Source of the DNA: Symsagittifera roscoffensis
Taxonomy: Eukaryota > Xenacoelomorpha > Acoela > Convolutidae
Reading direction: 5' to 3'
DNA length: 64,000 nucleotides
NCBI RefSeq assembly: GCF_963678635.1
Contig: NC_087066.1
Span: 48,021,129-48,085,128, forward strand
Shown: in pieces, positions 52,601 to 59,903 of the stretch
How positions within the stretch are numbered: the first letter of the stretch is position 1
How the letters are laid out: each line of letters opens with the position of its first letter
Program-made: the position numbers and the translations under genes
Notes under the pieces: generated by a model
The model's input: only the letters and a program-made list of their open reading frames with translations
Database searches by the model: none
Told to the model about the DNA's origin: nothing

Positions 52601-55206
52601 AATTAAGCCTTGACAAACATATTTGGTCCTCATCATTAACCTTGTAAAATTACTCGTTACACTATAAAATTCATGCTCGGGAGGGGGGAGGGCGGAGGTG
52701 TGAGGGGGGAGGGCGGAGGTGTGAGGGGCGAGGGCGGAAGTGTGAGGGGGGGGGGGGGGGCATGAAGATCAGTTTCAGCATGCAACCAATTTTTTTTAAA
52801 TTATATTAACAATGTGATATCTGAAGACCAAATGTGCATGCGAAGAAATTTTTGCAAAACAAAACGGCAAAGGGTGGAAATGGAAATAAGCCCAATACTT
52901 TAATATTCAAAAAGTACATATTTGCATAACCATTAGACTACTTGATTGAAAATCTTAAGACGGTTTGATAATCGATGATTGGGGAGCGACTCTTCTATCC
53001 TTTACCTTCATCAAGTTTTAAAAAAATTCATTCTGAGCATATTATATGTTCATATAGATCAGTATCGCTAACAAAAATGGTATTAAGACAAATGTTATGG
53101 GCGTTCTAAAAGAAGCTGTACTTTGTGTTTTTACGCGCGCGTCGAACGAACGCAATTATTCACTCAAACCTTCCAAAAAGTGGTCAAAAGTTTCATATCA
53201 AATGGTTAAAATTTCTTGCAAAACCGCCCCTTATAAACATTCGTGCGCGCAGCACTGCCTCAGCATCGATCTTTGGATCTTTGCTATGTCAATCTTCCGA
53301 TTCTTGTAAGGACTGTTAGAGATGCCGCACACTTTTCAATAGCCGTTAGATTTTATGAATTGGTTCGCAGTATCTAAATTTCTAGCCTGGAAAGGGTTTT
53401 ATAGTCATTGCTAAGAAATTCTGGAAAAACCGAGTTGCGGTAGTGACGGTATGTAGTCAGGGTTTCAGTCAATAAGTGACGTTCTGGACATATGTCGCGA
53501 ACGTACTGGGTTTAAGTCGCAATTTTCCGAACACTGGCGCAACCATCGCGGCTCAAATCGTGACGTTGCGCGACTCAAAACCTAGCGCAACTGCGAAACT
53601 TTTGGCGCGCCATCAACTTCGCTCAGTCCTGTTCGGTCGCGCCTTAAACTGCAGACCTCGACATGGTTTTTGTGTTTTTAGCATGCTCGGGCGCTGTGGC
53701 TGTACTACATCTCGAAGATCATTGAGTTCATAGACACTGCCTTCTTCATCGTGAGGAAGAAGTTCACCCATGTCTCCTTTCTTCACGTCTACCACCACGC
53801 CAGCATGGCAGTCCTCATGTGGACCACCACCACTTTCTTCCCCACTGGAGACAGTCAGTACTATCTATATCTTTTCCGCTCGTTACATTTTTTATTTCCT
53901 CATTCTTAGGCCAATCAAATCAAAGTTTTTGAGATCTGCCGAATCCTCATGTGAAGTGAACACAGGGGCGGATTTAGGAAGGAAAGGGTGGGGGGGGGTT
54001 GATGGGGATTCAGCTCCCTCACCAACCAAAAAACGCCCCCTTTGGTATTATTTTTTGACATCGGTTTTTGGCCGACCAACCCTTAACTTTTGGAAAGTTT
54101 GATTACAAAAACTGCGCTTTTCCTCAAAATTAGAATATTGGCATCAGAAGCACCATTACAAAAGTTTAGGGTTGGTCAGCCATAAAGGGCTCTCGTAAAT
54201 TAGTACCAGAAACAGTTGGCAATCAAAACTGAGGAGAGGGGTTCGGAGAAGATTTAATAACAAACAATAATCAAAACTAAAACTTTCCTAATGATTTTCC
54301 TAATTTACCAATTTTCAGCTGAGTTCACGAAAATGAGTTTCATTTATCTTTCGACGATATTTTTGTTTCATAATGGTTCATAATAACTGTTTTTTTTTGA
54401 AATTTTTTTTTCATTTCAGATTTTCAGATAAATATAGCCTTCCCATGTAGTGCTTGTATTACTGGTGTAAAATAGAAAGGTATGTGTTTCAGCATTTGGA
54501 CCGGTCCTATTCAACGTGGTGATCCACATCATCATGTACAACTACTACTTCTTCGCCGCCTTGGGACCCCAGTACCAGAAGTACCTCTGGTGGAAGAAAC
54601 ACCTCACCAAAATGCAGATCGTAAGTTGTTGTTCATTTTTGAATGAAGACCGAATTAAAAAAAAACTGAGTGCAGTCTTGCGAACGCGTAAAATTAAACT
54701 ATCCGACCCGAACTAAAAGCAAAAAGAAAACAAAGGCTAATTTCAAGTTCTTTAAAATTTATGAATTTTATTCCAGCTTTGCTTGCCGGAAAATCTTTGA
54801 TAGTTTGATCCCATATCTTTACGTAACATGGAATCTTATAGTATGGTCTTTTTTGTCCGTGGCTTTTATTGCTTGCGGTGTTTTGTGCCCTTTTGTTTCA
54901 TCATGGACTCATTGTGTGTGTGTTTGGGGGGGTTAGGTTCAGTTCTTCCTGATCATCCACCACAGTGTGAGTGCATTGTACATCAACTGTAACCCAGACT
55001 ACAACTTCATCTACTACTTCCTCTGCTTCTACATGACCTCCTTCGTCTGCCTATTCCTCCACTTCTACATTCGATCATACATCAGAGGATCGAATCCCAA
55101 GGATGCCACCACCAACAACATCGACAACAAAGCAACATCCAGTCTCGCCAACGGCTCCTCCAAGGACTCCAACGTCGGCAGCGTCCACGACAAGAAGCAG
55201 GAATAG
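40487..55206 (+). CDS. ELOVL-type very-long-chain fatty-acid elongase (6 coding exons, 303 aa)
   Basis: Exons 40589-40634, 40741-40961, 40996-41070, 53682-53853, 54493-54620 and 54937-55206 splice to 912 nt in a single frame, 303 residues, the usual ELOVL size. The enzyme condenses malonyl-CoA with an acyl-CoA in the ER, the first step of two-carbon elongation. Landmarks: RKKF before the His box HVYHH (149-153), HIIMYNYYF, and [14 protein letters not shown], all ELOVL signatures. Several hydrophobic segments are present. The C-terminus KKQE is a KKxx ER-retrieval signal, which supports both the stop and the location. The HVYHH and WWKK context is closest in my memory to the ELOVL2/5 or PUFA-elongase side, but substrate is not decided by this. 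A likely non-coding 5' exon ends near 40424 (AAG|GTGAGT-like) with acceptor at 40485-40486. Intron 3 spans 12.6 kb. Confidence 0.92.
40741..40961 (+). CDS. ELOVL exon 2
   Basis: Completes the split Ser codon, then [14 protein letters not shown] and the first two membrane segments; [11 protein letters not shown] matches the ELOVL GPKxMxxRKP block. The donor is taken as TTTG|GTAATC, phase 0; a donor earlier in the exon is possible, which would shorten the poly-Phe end. Confidence 0.8.
40996..41070 (+). CDS. ELOVL exon 3
   Basis: Twenty-five codons, phase 0 at both ends: acceptor ATTTTTCAG, donor [27 protein letters not shown] corresponds to the conserved C-x2-VDYS-x-P region preceding the ELOVL core. 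Confidence 0.8.
41157..41476 (-). mobile_element. Truncated copy of the hairpin-ended family
   Basis: Starts AGACTGCTGGTATCAGGGC with an intact TCAGGGC/GCCCTGA hairpin and ends within the CGCGCGTTAATTGTCCCAAA block, where AATCGATTT-rich DNA begins. Confidence 0.8.
41477..42290. repeat. AT-rich region with repeated AAATCGATTTAAATCGATT words
   Basis: The words GATTTAAATC and AAATCGATTT occur many times in both orientations, denser at the two ends (41,480-41,670 and 42,030-42,260), so the ends look like degenerate inverted repeats. It may be a non-autonomous element. No ORF. Confidence 0.5.
42296..42390. mobile_element. 3' half of MITE type 1
   Basis: ACATATTTG...GATGCTCATGTGAGGTGG...GGAAAAAGAGCC aligns with the right half of the intact copy at 51290-51486. 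Confidence 0.6.
42454..42672. mobile_element. Diverged copy of MITE type 2
   Basis: Matches the 51804-52020 element over GAACAAATTTGTTCTGCATA, CACGCATTCAGCC, AACACGTAAAACAA and the end GGGGAAAACTGGAAAAAAGCC. It lies 100 bp upstream of the first tRNA-Cys. Confidence 0.65.
42773..42844 (+). tRNA. trnC: tRNA-Cys (GCA), copy 1
   Basis: 72-nt cloverleaf with GCA in the anticodon loop CTGCAGA, A box TAGCTCAGTGG and B box GGTTCGAACCC, no intron, followed by a T run for Pol III termination. Compared with copy 2 it has an A-for-T change in the D loop (GTGGAAGAGC) and an acceptor-stem mismatch (G3 opposite A70, end TGTCACC), so it may be a weakened or pseudogene copy. Confidence 0.9.
43925..50576. repeat. 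Higher-order tandem array of A (~850 bp) and B (~799 bp) units
   Basis: Order: partial B, A1 (44135-44981), B1 (44982-45780), B2 (45781-46578), B3 (46579-47377), A2 (47378-48235), B4 (48236-49033), A3 (49034-49986), partial B5 (49987-50576). B begins TACCATTTCCTCAAACCG and ends GTAGACTGGAGG; A begins TATACTGTAAAATGGAGTCG and ends GACAATTTTGG. Copies differ by a few percent. Both units contain many copies of GTCGA and CGAAACATA words. Short ORFs of 60-87 codons recur only because the units recur. Confidence 0.92.
49840..49945. repeat. ~22-24-bp subrepeat expansion in unit A3
   Basis: CATAGTTCGAGCACAATC-like units are repeated about four to five times here, where A1 and A2 have one or two. This accounts for the ~95-bp greater length of A3 (953 bp). 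Confidence 0.8.
50827..51222. mobile_element. Diverged hAT-MITE relative
   Basis: GGGGGACTAGGATTTTCTCG at the left and CAAAATAGTACAAAGGGGGA / GGACCCTTTGGGTCGGCAGG at the right correspond to parts of the 27007-27258 element. The right terminus is not recognisable; a poly-C run sits at 51,066-51,077. Confidence 0.55.
51290..51486. mobile_element. MITE type 1, intact, 197 bp
   Basis: Terminal inverted repeats GGCTCTTTTTCCTTTTCCCC and GGGGGAAAAAGGAAAAAGAG(CC) nearly perfect over 20 bp. The flanks TATTATTT (51282-51289 and 51487-51494) are an exact 8-bp target duplication. No ORF. An 8-bp duplication fits hAT-like or other 8-bp-duplicating transposases. Confidence 0.92.
51804..52020. mobile_element. 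MITE type 2, intact, 217 bp
   Basis: Starts GGCTCTTTTCCAGTCCCCCC and ends GGGGGGAACTGGAAAAGAGC(C), flanked by the exact 8-bp duplication AAATGTAT (51796-51803 and 52021-52028). It shares its GGCTCTTTT..CC tip with type 1 but has an unrelated interior, so both are probably moved by one transposase. Confidence 0.92.
52244..52315 (-). tRNA. trnC: tRNA-Cys (GCA), copy 2
   Basis: A complete 72-nt cloverleaf: acceptor GGGGATA/TGTCCCC, D arm GCTC..GAGC, anticodon loop CTGCAGA (GCA), T arm CTCGG/CCGGG with GTTCGAAC. No intron; TTTT follows on the minus strand. Structure is perfect, so this is the more likely functional copy. It lies on the strand opposite the host ELOVL intron. Confidence 0.95.
52388..52509. 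mobile_element. MITE type 2 fragment, inverted relative to 51804-52020
   Basis: GGCTCTTTTCCAGTTCCCCC through TATGAAGAACAAATCT is the reverse complement of the right half of the 51804-52020 copy. It is cut at AAATCT, where type 1 sequence begins. Confidence 0.85.
52510..52677. mobile_element. MITE type 1 fragment abutting type 2
   Basis: Starts GGCTCTTTTTCCTTTTCCCC and follows the 51290-51486 copy through ACAAACATATTTGGTC and TTACACTATAAAATTCATGC. The right terminus is replaced by the G-rich minisatellite. Confidence 0.8.
52678..52761. repeat. G-rich minisatellite
   Basis: About three ~22-bp units of the GAGGGCGGAGGTGTGAGGGG type ending in a run of about 17 G. The many GGG tracts in close order could form a G-quadruplex on the plus strand. 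Confidence 0.85.
53682..53853 (+). CDS. ELOVL exon 4 with catalytic histidine box
   Basis: Acceptor GTGTTTTTAG, donor GACA|GTCAGT, phase 1. Encodes [29 protein letters not shown] and the HVYHH box. Codons are markedly C/G-ending, unlike exons 1-3. Confidence 0.92.
53963..54245. mobile_element. Possible hAT-MITE in ELOVL intron 4
   Basis: Starts CAGGGGCGGATTTAGGA, the same terminus type as at 27007. Inside is an inverted repeat GACCAACCCTTAACTTTTG / CAAAAGTTTAGGGTTGGTC. The opposite terminus is not recognisable, so the end is approximate. Confidence 0.5.
54493..54620 (+). CDS. ELOVL exon 5
   Basis: Acceptor ATGTGTTTCAG, donor ATC|GTAAGT. Encodes [19 protein letters not shown] and [17 protein letters not shown], two family signatures. 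Confidence 0.92.
54937..55206 (+). CDS. ELOVL exon 6 (C-terminus)
   Basis: Acceptor GGGGGTTAG. Encodes the last membrane segments ([33 protein letters not shown]) and a polar Ser/Asn-rich tail ending KKQE and TAG. Confidence 0.9.
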   Translation, partial: VQFFLIIHHSVSALYINCNPDYNFIYYFLCFYMTSFVCLFLHFYIRSYIRGSNPKDATTNNIDNKATSSLANGSSKDSNVGSVHDKKQE

Positions 55207-56489
55207 AACAGTTGGATTTGGAACCAAGGTCCCAAAGAGACTCGCAGACGCCGGGATGTCAAAACACAATCAAATGATGAAAAAAAAAAGAAAAATTATC
55301 AAATACAACAGACAACAAAACGAACTCTTCACTATGACAAAATGATCATCATACTTTGACGTACAATCATTTGAACTCACGTCAAATAGCATTGCCTTAT
55401 ATTATAACAATAACATATACACTGATAACTTAATGAGAACATGCAAACTGTGTTTCTCGTTGCAAAAGATGACATCTTAGAATTCCCTGAGTTGGTATTG
55501 TATTGTAACTAACTGCAATATTGACTGAAACTAATTTGAAGACGGCAAATTTGAAGTCAACAAAAACATTCTGCAATCCCGTTTCTCTGTGTTTTCTTGA
55601 TGTGAATTTTTGTCTCTTTTTGAATTATTTCAACGAATTCCATATTTGGAAGCAAAGTATTAGCTGCTTCATTATTCGATATAAACAATCTGAGTTTTCC
55701 GATGAACTCTTATTTAGCATCAGACAAAAAACTGACCAAGTAATATGGAATGTTTTTAATAATATTATTACCAATGTGCTTGTGATGTAATCAAATGTGT
55801 TCTGAAAATTGTTGAAATTCAGCAAACATTCTTTTTATTCTCAAAAATGAATTTTCGAGCTGCGTCGTCTCTTTTTTACTGCCCTGAAACGTTTTTTGTT
55901 TCTAACATTTTTTTAGTTATTCAACTATAACCCATTTTAGTCTGAGCTCGAAGTTTCTTTATAATGTATAGCATAATGGGACCATTTATAGCAGGCGACT
56001 ATTTGTGACAGATGACAATTCGTAACATTTGAAACCATGTTTTGAAATAATTAGGTTAAGCAGCAAACATTGATTTACACAAACTAGAATGAATAATCTT
56101 TGCAAATGTAAACGCAGCGGAACAAGCATTTGCTATTTAACAATGCAGCGTTCAAAACTGGCTTCATCCAAATATTTTTTTTCTGAAAATCGTAACAAAA
56201 AACTACATCTGCCGGGCTAAAAGTCTGTGGGAAAAGTCGGATATGAGGAGTCTTGTTTTCTTTAGATTGTAACCCGTATCCGTTTTCAGATACTGTAGAC
56301 TCTCAAAAACCTAGAAACCCAAAATATTTTATTTGTTAAAAAATAGAGGTCAATTTTTGTCAGTCTGTTAATGTGGAACCTGATCTAAACTACATTTTAT
56401 GATTGGATAAATTAGATATTTTACCACTGTAAAGTATTTAATATTAACCAATCATGATCCATCTAACTAACAACCCACTTATTTGTAAG
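55207..56489. other. ELOVL 3' flank and intergenic DNA
   Basis: AT-rich sequence including the elongase 3' UTR. I see no second gene and did not fix the poly(A) site. Confidence 0.5.
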
Positions 56490-58072
56490 TGCTGAAATTA
56501 CTTGTAATTTCAGCACCAGAGAGATTTGAATTTAACTTAGAAATTAGTTGACTCTCCAAGAAGACTTCAGCAACCGCAATAAACCAGTATACCCTAGATC
56601 TATTGAGCCTAGCAGAGACTAGTTAAACAACCTGAGACTAGATAGTATAAGAGTAAGATTAGGATTGGTATTAGACTAAGAAGTTGCACGAATCTATCCG
56701 GCCGAAAATAAGATAGCGTGACGAGCAGACGGTGTACCCTATCCGAAATTACTCTATGAGTTATACACCTCGGTCATAACTCATCTGGTGCGACCATAAG
56801 TCTCGAACAAGACCTTAATAGCTTAGAATTAACCAATAATAGATTAGAATTTAGACAAAACATTTACAAAATGTTATACGACAATAATTTAATCGAAATG
56901 TCTCTACGACTCAATAGATCAGAGCCAATATTCCGAACGATAACAGAACTACCCGGAATTGCAAGAAGACCTCGAACCAGAGACGACATACGACAAAGTA
57001 GAAACTTACCATATAGTTATATGATAGTTCGGCAAAAGCCAACACAAACTTTTGTATTTAGAATATTACTAGCAATGAATTTAGATTTTCATTTGCAAAC
57101 ATAAAATCTTGAAGTCAATCTTCAAAATCATTTCAGGCGCTAAACCAAATTATTAATATACAATAACGATTGATAAGGAGATCTCAGATCGTTTTCCTAA
57201 ATTCTGCAGTAATATACAAAACATGTTTGAAAAATATTTATTGAAAAATCAAAATGAAAATTAGTAGCATGACAATAAATGGTTAGTAATTATAAATCAT
57301 CCTGTTGTTCCAGCTTCATCACCTAAACATAACAGCATTCATAAGCTCACTAATATCATAAAAACACTAAATCTTTTCTCTACACAAATTTAAATCATTA
57401 TTAAAACTTAAATTCACTTAATTTTAAAATCAGATCATCAAGGCTTATCCTTGGATCTTAAATCATTTTCTACTTAATTAAATTTAAAACTTGATCATCA
57501 AGGCCTATCCTTGGATCAAAAAGAACAACCTTGTTCTCCCCCACCCACTTAACTAGTGTCTAACGACCTCAAACGTCGATTCACTACCCAACCCTTTCTA
57601 AAAACCCAGGACTAATAGAAATTTTTAAACAAACTAATCATTCAAATTAGGATAAACAGTGAAGAACTTCGGTTATTCATCCTTCACTTGATCCCCCCTC
57701 TTACCAGACCCAGGATAAATCTTAGACTTAGTAAGTTTTAAAATAGTATCTAACGAACTACTCGCGTTCTAATTATACCTGAACCTTGTGGATCGATTTA
57801 CTATTCTCCAACCCTTGAACACAATCACTACCCCTAAGTAAGATTAAGTAAGTTAACACCTTAGCTTATACTAGCCACGAGAAAGTAAAAATCATTCTTC
57901 GGAATCGAATTACTTTTCTCTCCAACCCTGAACAAATAGACCCAGGTTAAGTTAACCAAAAAATCGTAAGGACTAACAATTTAAGAAAATAGAAATCATC
58001 TAACAACTTTTTGCATCCGTCATCCTAAACCTTATGTGATTTAAAAATCTAGGAAACAAACAAACAATCGTT
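56490..58072 (+). other. LTR / leader region of second retroelement
   Basis: 1.6 kb without a convincing gene. It probably contains the 5' LTR (in its first part, to about 57,130 where ...CATTTCA|GGCGC could be an LTR end) and an RNA leader with two copies of ATCAAGG..TATCCTTGGAT (57,435 and 57,495) and four hairpins between 57,554 and 57,920. Confidence 0.4.
57554..57920 (+). repeat. Row of four hairpins in retroelement leader, two with cUUCGg loops
   Basis: Hairpin 1, 57554-57586 (TAGTG/CACTA, inner CGAC/GTCG). Hairpin 2, 57659-57687 (GTGAAG/CTTCAC enclosing AAC-TTCG-GTT). Hairpin 3, 57746-57778 (GTAT/ATAC, GAAC/GTTC). Hairpin 4, 57879-57920 (GAGAAAGTAA/TTACTTTTCTC enclosing ATTC-TTCG-GAAT). 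The spacers share CCAACCCT and CCCAGG words, as if one hairpin module had been multiplied. Two C(UUCG)G tetraloops, the most stable RNA loop type, argue for selection at RNA level. Confidence 0.6.
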
Positions 58073-58501
58073 TTGCACAACTGTGAAATAGATAACAAAA
58101 AATACGACCTTGTAATCACACCTCACACACAAACAGTTGGATATATCAGAACAAAACGACAAACACTAAAAAGAAAAATAATAACCAAACAAAGACAAAT
58201 TACACGAAAAAGATTTTCCAAAAACCGCAACGCATTTTCTGAATCAGAAACCAGCAGTTTAGACGAACTTTATAAATTAAAGGAATCTATAGATAAAAAT
58301 TGCCCCATTCACGATCAATTATATTTTTCCGACTCAGAAACAACTTCAAATTCATCAAAAATAGGAAAAAGAAGAATAAAAAAGCAATATAAACACAAAC
58401 CAGTACATTTATACAATTGGAACCAACCAATTAGACACATTGATAATTACATATTAACAGTCATCAAACGAAAAAATGAGCTCAACATACACCCCAGGTG
58501 A
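58073..58501 (+). CDS. Basic N-terminal ORF of second retroelement (hypothetical)
   Basis: An open frame of 142 codons, rich in Lys/Arg/Ser (IRTKRQTLKRKIITKQRQIT), overlapping the next ORF by 26 nt. It has no ATG, so if translated it would need splicing, a frameshift or a non-AUG start. No domain recognised. Confidence 0.3.
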   Translation: MHNCEIDNKKYDLVITPHTQTVGYIRTKRQTLKRKIITKQRQITRKRFSKNRNAFSESETSSLDELYKLKESIDKNCPIHDQLYFSDSETTSNSSKIGKRRIKKQYKHKPVHLYNWNQPIRHIDNYILTVIKRKNELNIHPR

Positions 58502-59903
58502 AGAAAGTCCAGATGATGATGATATCTTCCCCTTTATCGTAGATGCAACCACTGATAGAGGACAGCATATATTTTGCAAAAATTTACTCTTAAATTTGTT
58601 TGAACCCAGAATCAGTCCATGTAAAACAGAGTTCCCAGATGTAAAAATCAAAAGACAAATTATCGATCACTATTTGAAAGATATATGTAACTTAACACAA
58701 CAATACGGAATCTACTCCATAGAATTCAACTCACCAAACCAGAATCACAGCAAATATGTAATTCAAACAGACGACCTTGATTTAGAATTCTCAAAAGTAT
58801 TCTCAGAATATATAAAAAGGTTCCAATATCATAACTCACAAAGAGCAAACTCCATATTCACCAATGAAGTTTTTGCGATAATATATAGTTATATCTCGAT
58901 ATTAGAAAACGAAATCCAGATACCAAATGTCTCACCGACAGAAACATCTAAACATATAAGAGTACGACATGAAATCACACTACTCTCTAGTTTTCTAAAT
59001 ATAATTAAAGAAAATTTCACGAAAGATGAAGTTTCACAACATACAAAACACGACTTACAAAAAATTTTGGCATGGTTCATAATAGATTATTTCACACATA
59101 ATATTGATTTAATTTCACAAGCAAGAAAAAATTTTAGACCCCAAAACTCAAACGATGATACTGCCATCACAGAACAATCAGACTATGTTTGGGACCCCGA
59201 ATGGTTTCATCCCGCATTCATAAACTTCCCACAATCAATCTCAAGTCAAGCAATAAGTACGATATCTTATGTAAGAGATTATGTAAGAGTAATACCATTA
59301 ACCATTGATGCAACACCATTAAACTATAATACATTTTTACCTGATATGCAAAATAATAGTTTAAACTCCACAGTCATACACAATGAAAACCTCAATGGAA
59401 CTAGAAACCTCACTCAACAAGATATCCAGACACCATCACACTTCATAAATGAAGAAATCGTACACACAACAACTACACAACAAAGTATTTCACCAATACG
59501 TCCAAATTTAACAACACCAAGAAATACAAACCCTTCACAAACACAAGTAACCTTACAATCAACCGTTAAACCTTCAGTTGCCCCAAAATATTCACACATG
59601 GATTACCAAACATACAGACCCATGACAATACCGCCAAAAACACGCAAAACGTTCACTAGAAACAATTTTACAGACCATAATTATAATTACACACATCCAT
59701 CAAAAACAAATTATCAACCACGAAAAAATTTTAGTAATTATACAAGATCTCGAAACTGGGATAACCCAATGGCACAAACTAATTCAGTAAATTTTCAAAC
59801 AAATTTACATCCTTCACAGGATCGTAGTGAAAACTATCCATTTTTTCAACAAAATAAAAAAAAAAAAAACATCTTATCAAATGGATTACTTATCCTCAGA
59901 TGA
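58476..59903 (+). CDS. Unrecognised 475-aa ORF upstream of gag
   Basis: Starts at ATG 58476 (MSSTYTPGEESPDDDD). Residues about 20-250 are predicted by eye to be mostly helical and globular (RQIIDHYLKDICNLTQQYG, ILAWFIIDYFTHNIDLI). Residues 300-475 are Thr/Asn/Gln/Pro-rich and disordered. It ends after a 14-A run at about 59,860-59,873, overlapping the next frame (ATG 59881) by 23 nt. The position before the capsid ORF suggests a matrix-like or accessory structural protein, but I do not recognise the family. Confidence 0.6.
   Translation: MSSTYTPGEESPDDDDIFPFIVDATTDRGQHIFCKNLLLNLFEPRISPCKTEFPDVKIKRQIIDHYLKDICNLTQQYGIYSIEFNSPNQNHSKYVIQTDDLDLEFSKVFSEYIKRFQYHNSQRANSIFTNEVFAIIYSYISILENEIQIPNVSPTETSKHIRVRHEITLLSSFLNIIKENFTKDEVSQHTKHDLQKILAWFIIDYFTHNIDLISQARKNFRPQNSNDDTAITEQSDYVWDPEWFHPAFINFPQSISSQAISTISYVRDYVRVIPLTIDATPLNYNTFLPDMQNNSLNSTVIHNENLNGTRNLTQQDIQTPSHFINEEIVHTTTTQQSISPIRPNLTTPRNTNPSQTQVTLQSTVKPSVAPKYSHMDYQTYRPMTIPPKTRKTFTRNNFTDHNYNYTHPSKTNYQPRKNFSNYTRSRNWDNPMAQTNSVNFQTNLHPSQDRSENYPFFQQNKKKKNILSNGLLILR

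Larger units (their letters stand above)
41071..53681 (+). other. ELOVL intron 3, 12.6 kb, packed with repeats and two tRNA genes
   Basis: GT...TAG ends. Contains, in order: a hairpin-family copy, an AATCGATTT-rich stretch, MITE relics, tRNA-Cys, the A/B tandem array, two intact MITEs, an opposite-strand tRNA-Cys, MITE fragments and a G-rich minisatellite. 42,850-43,920 and 52,765-53,680 show nothing recognisable apart from GC-rich, array-like words near 53,480-53,650. Confidence 0.8.

Noticed and set aside
55065-55269. Minus-strand ORFs over ELOVL exon 6
   Set aside because: Antisense shadows of the C-rich coding exon.
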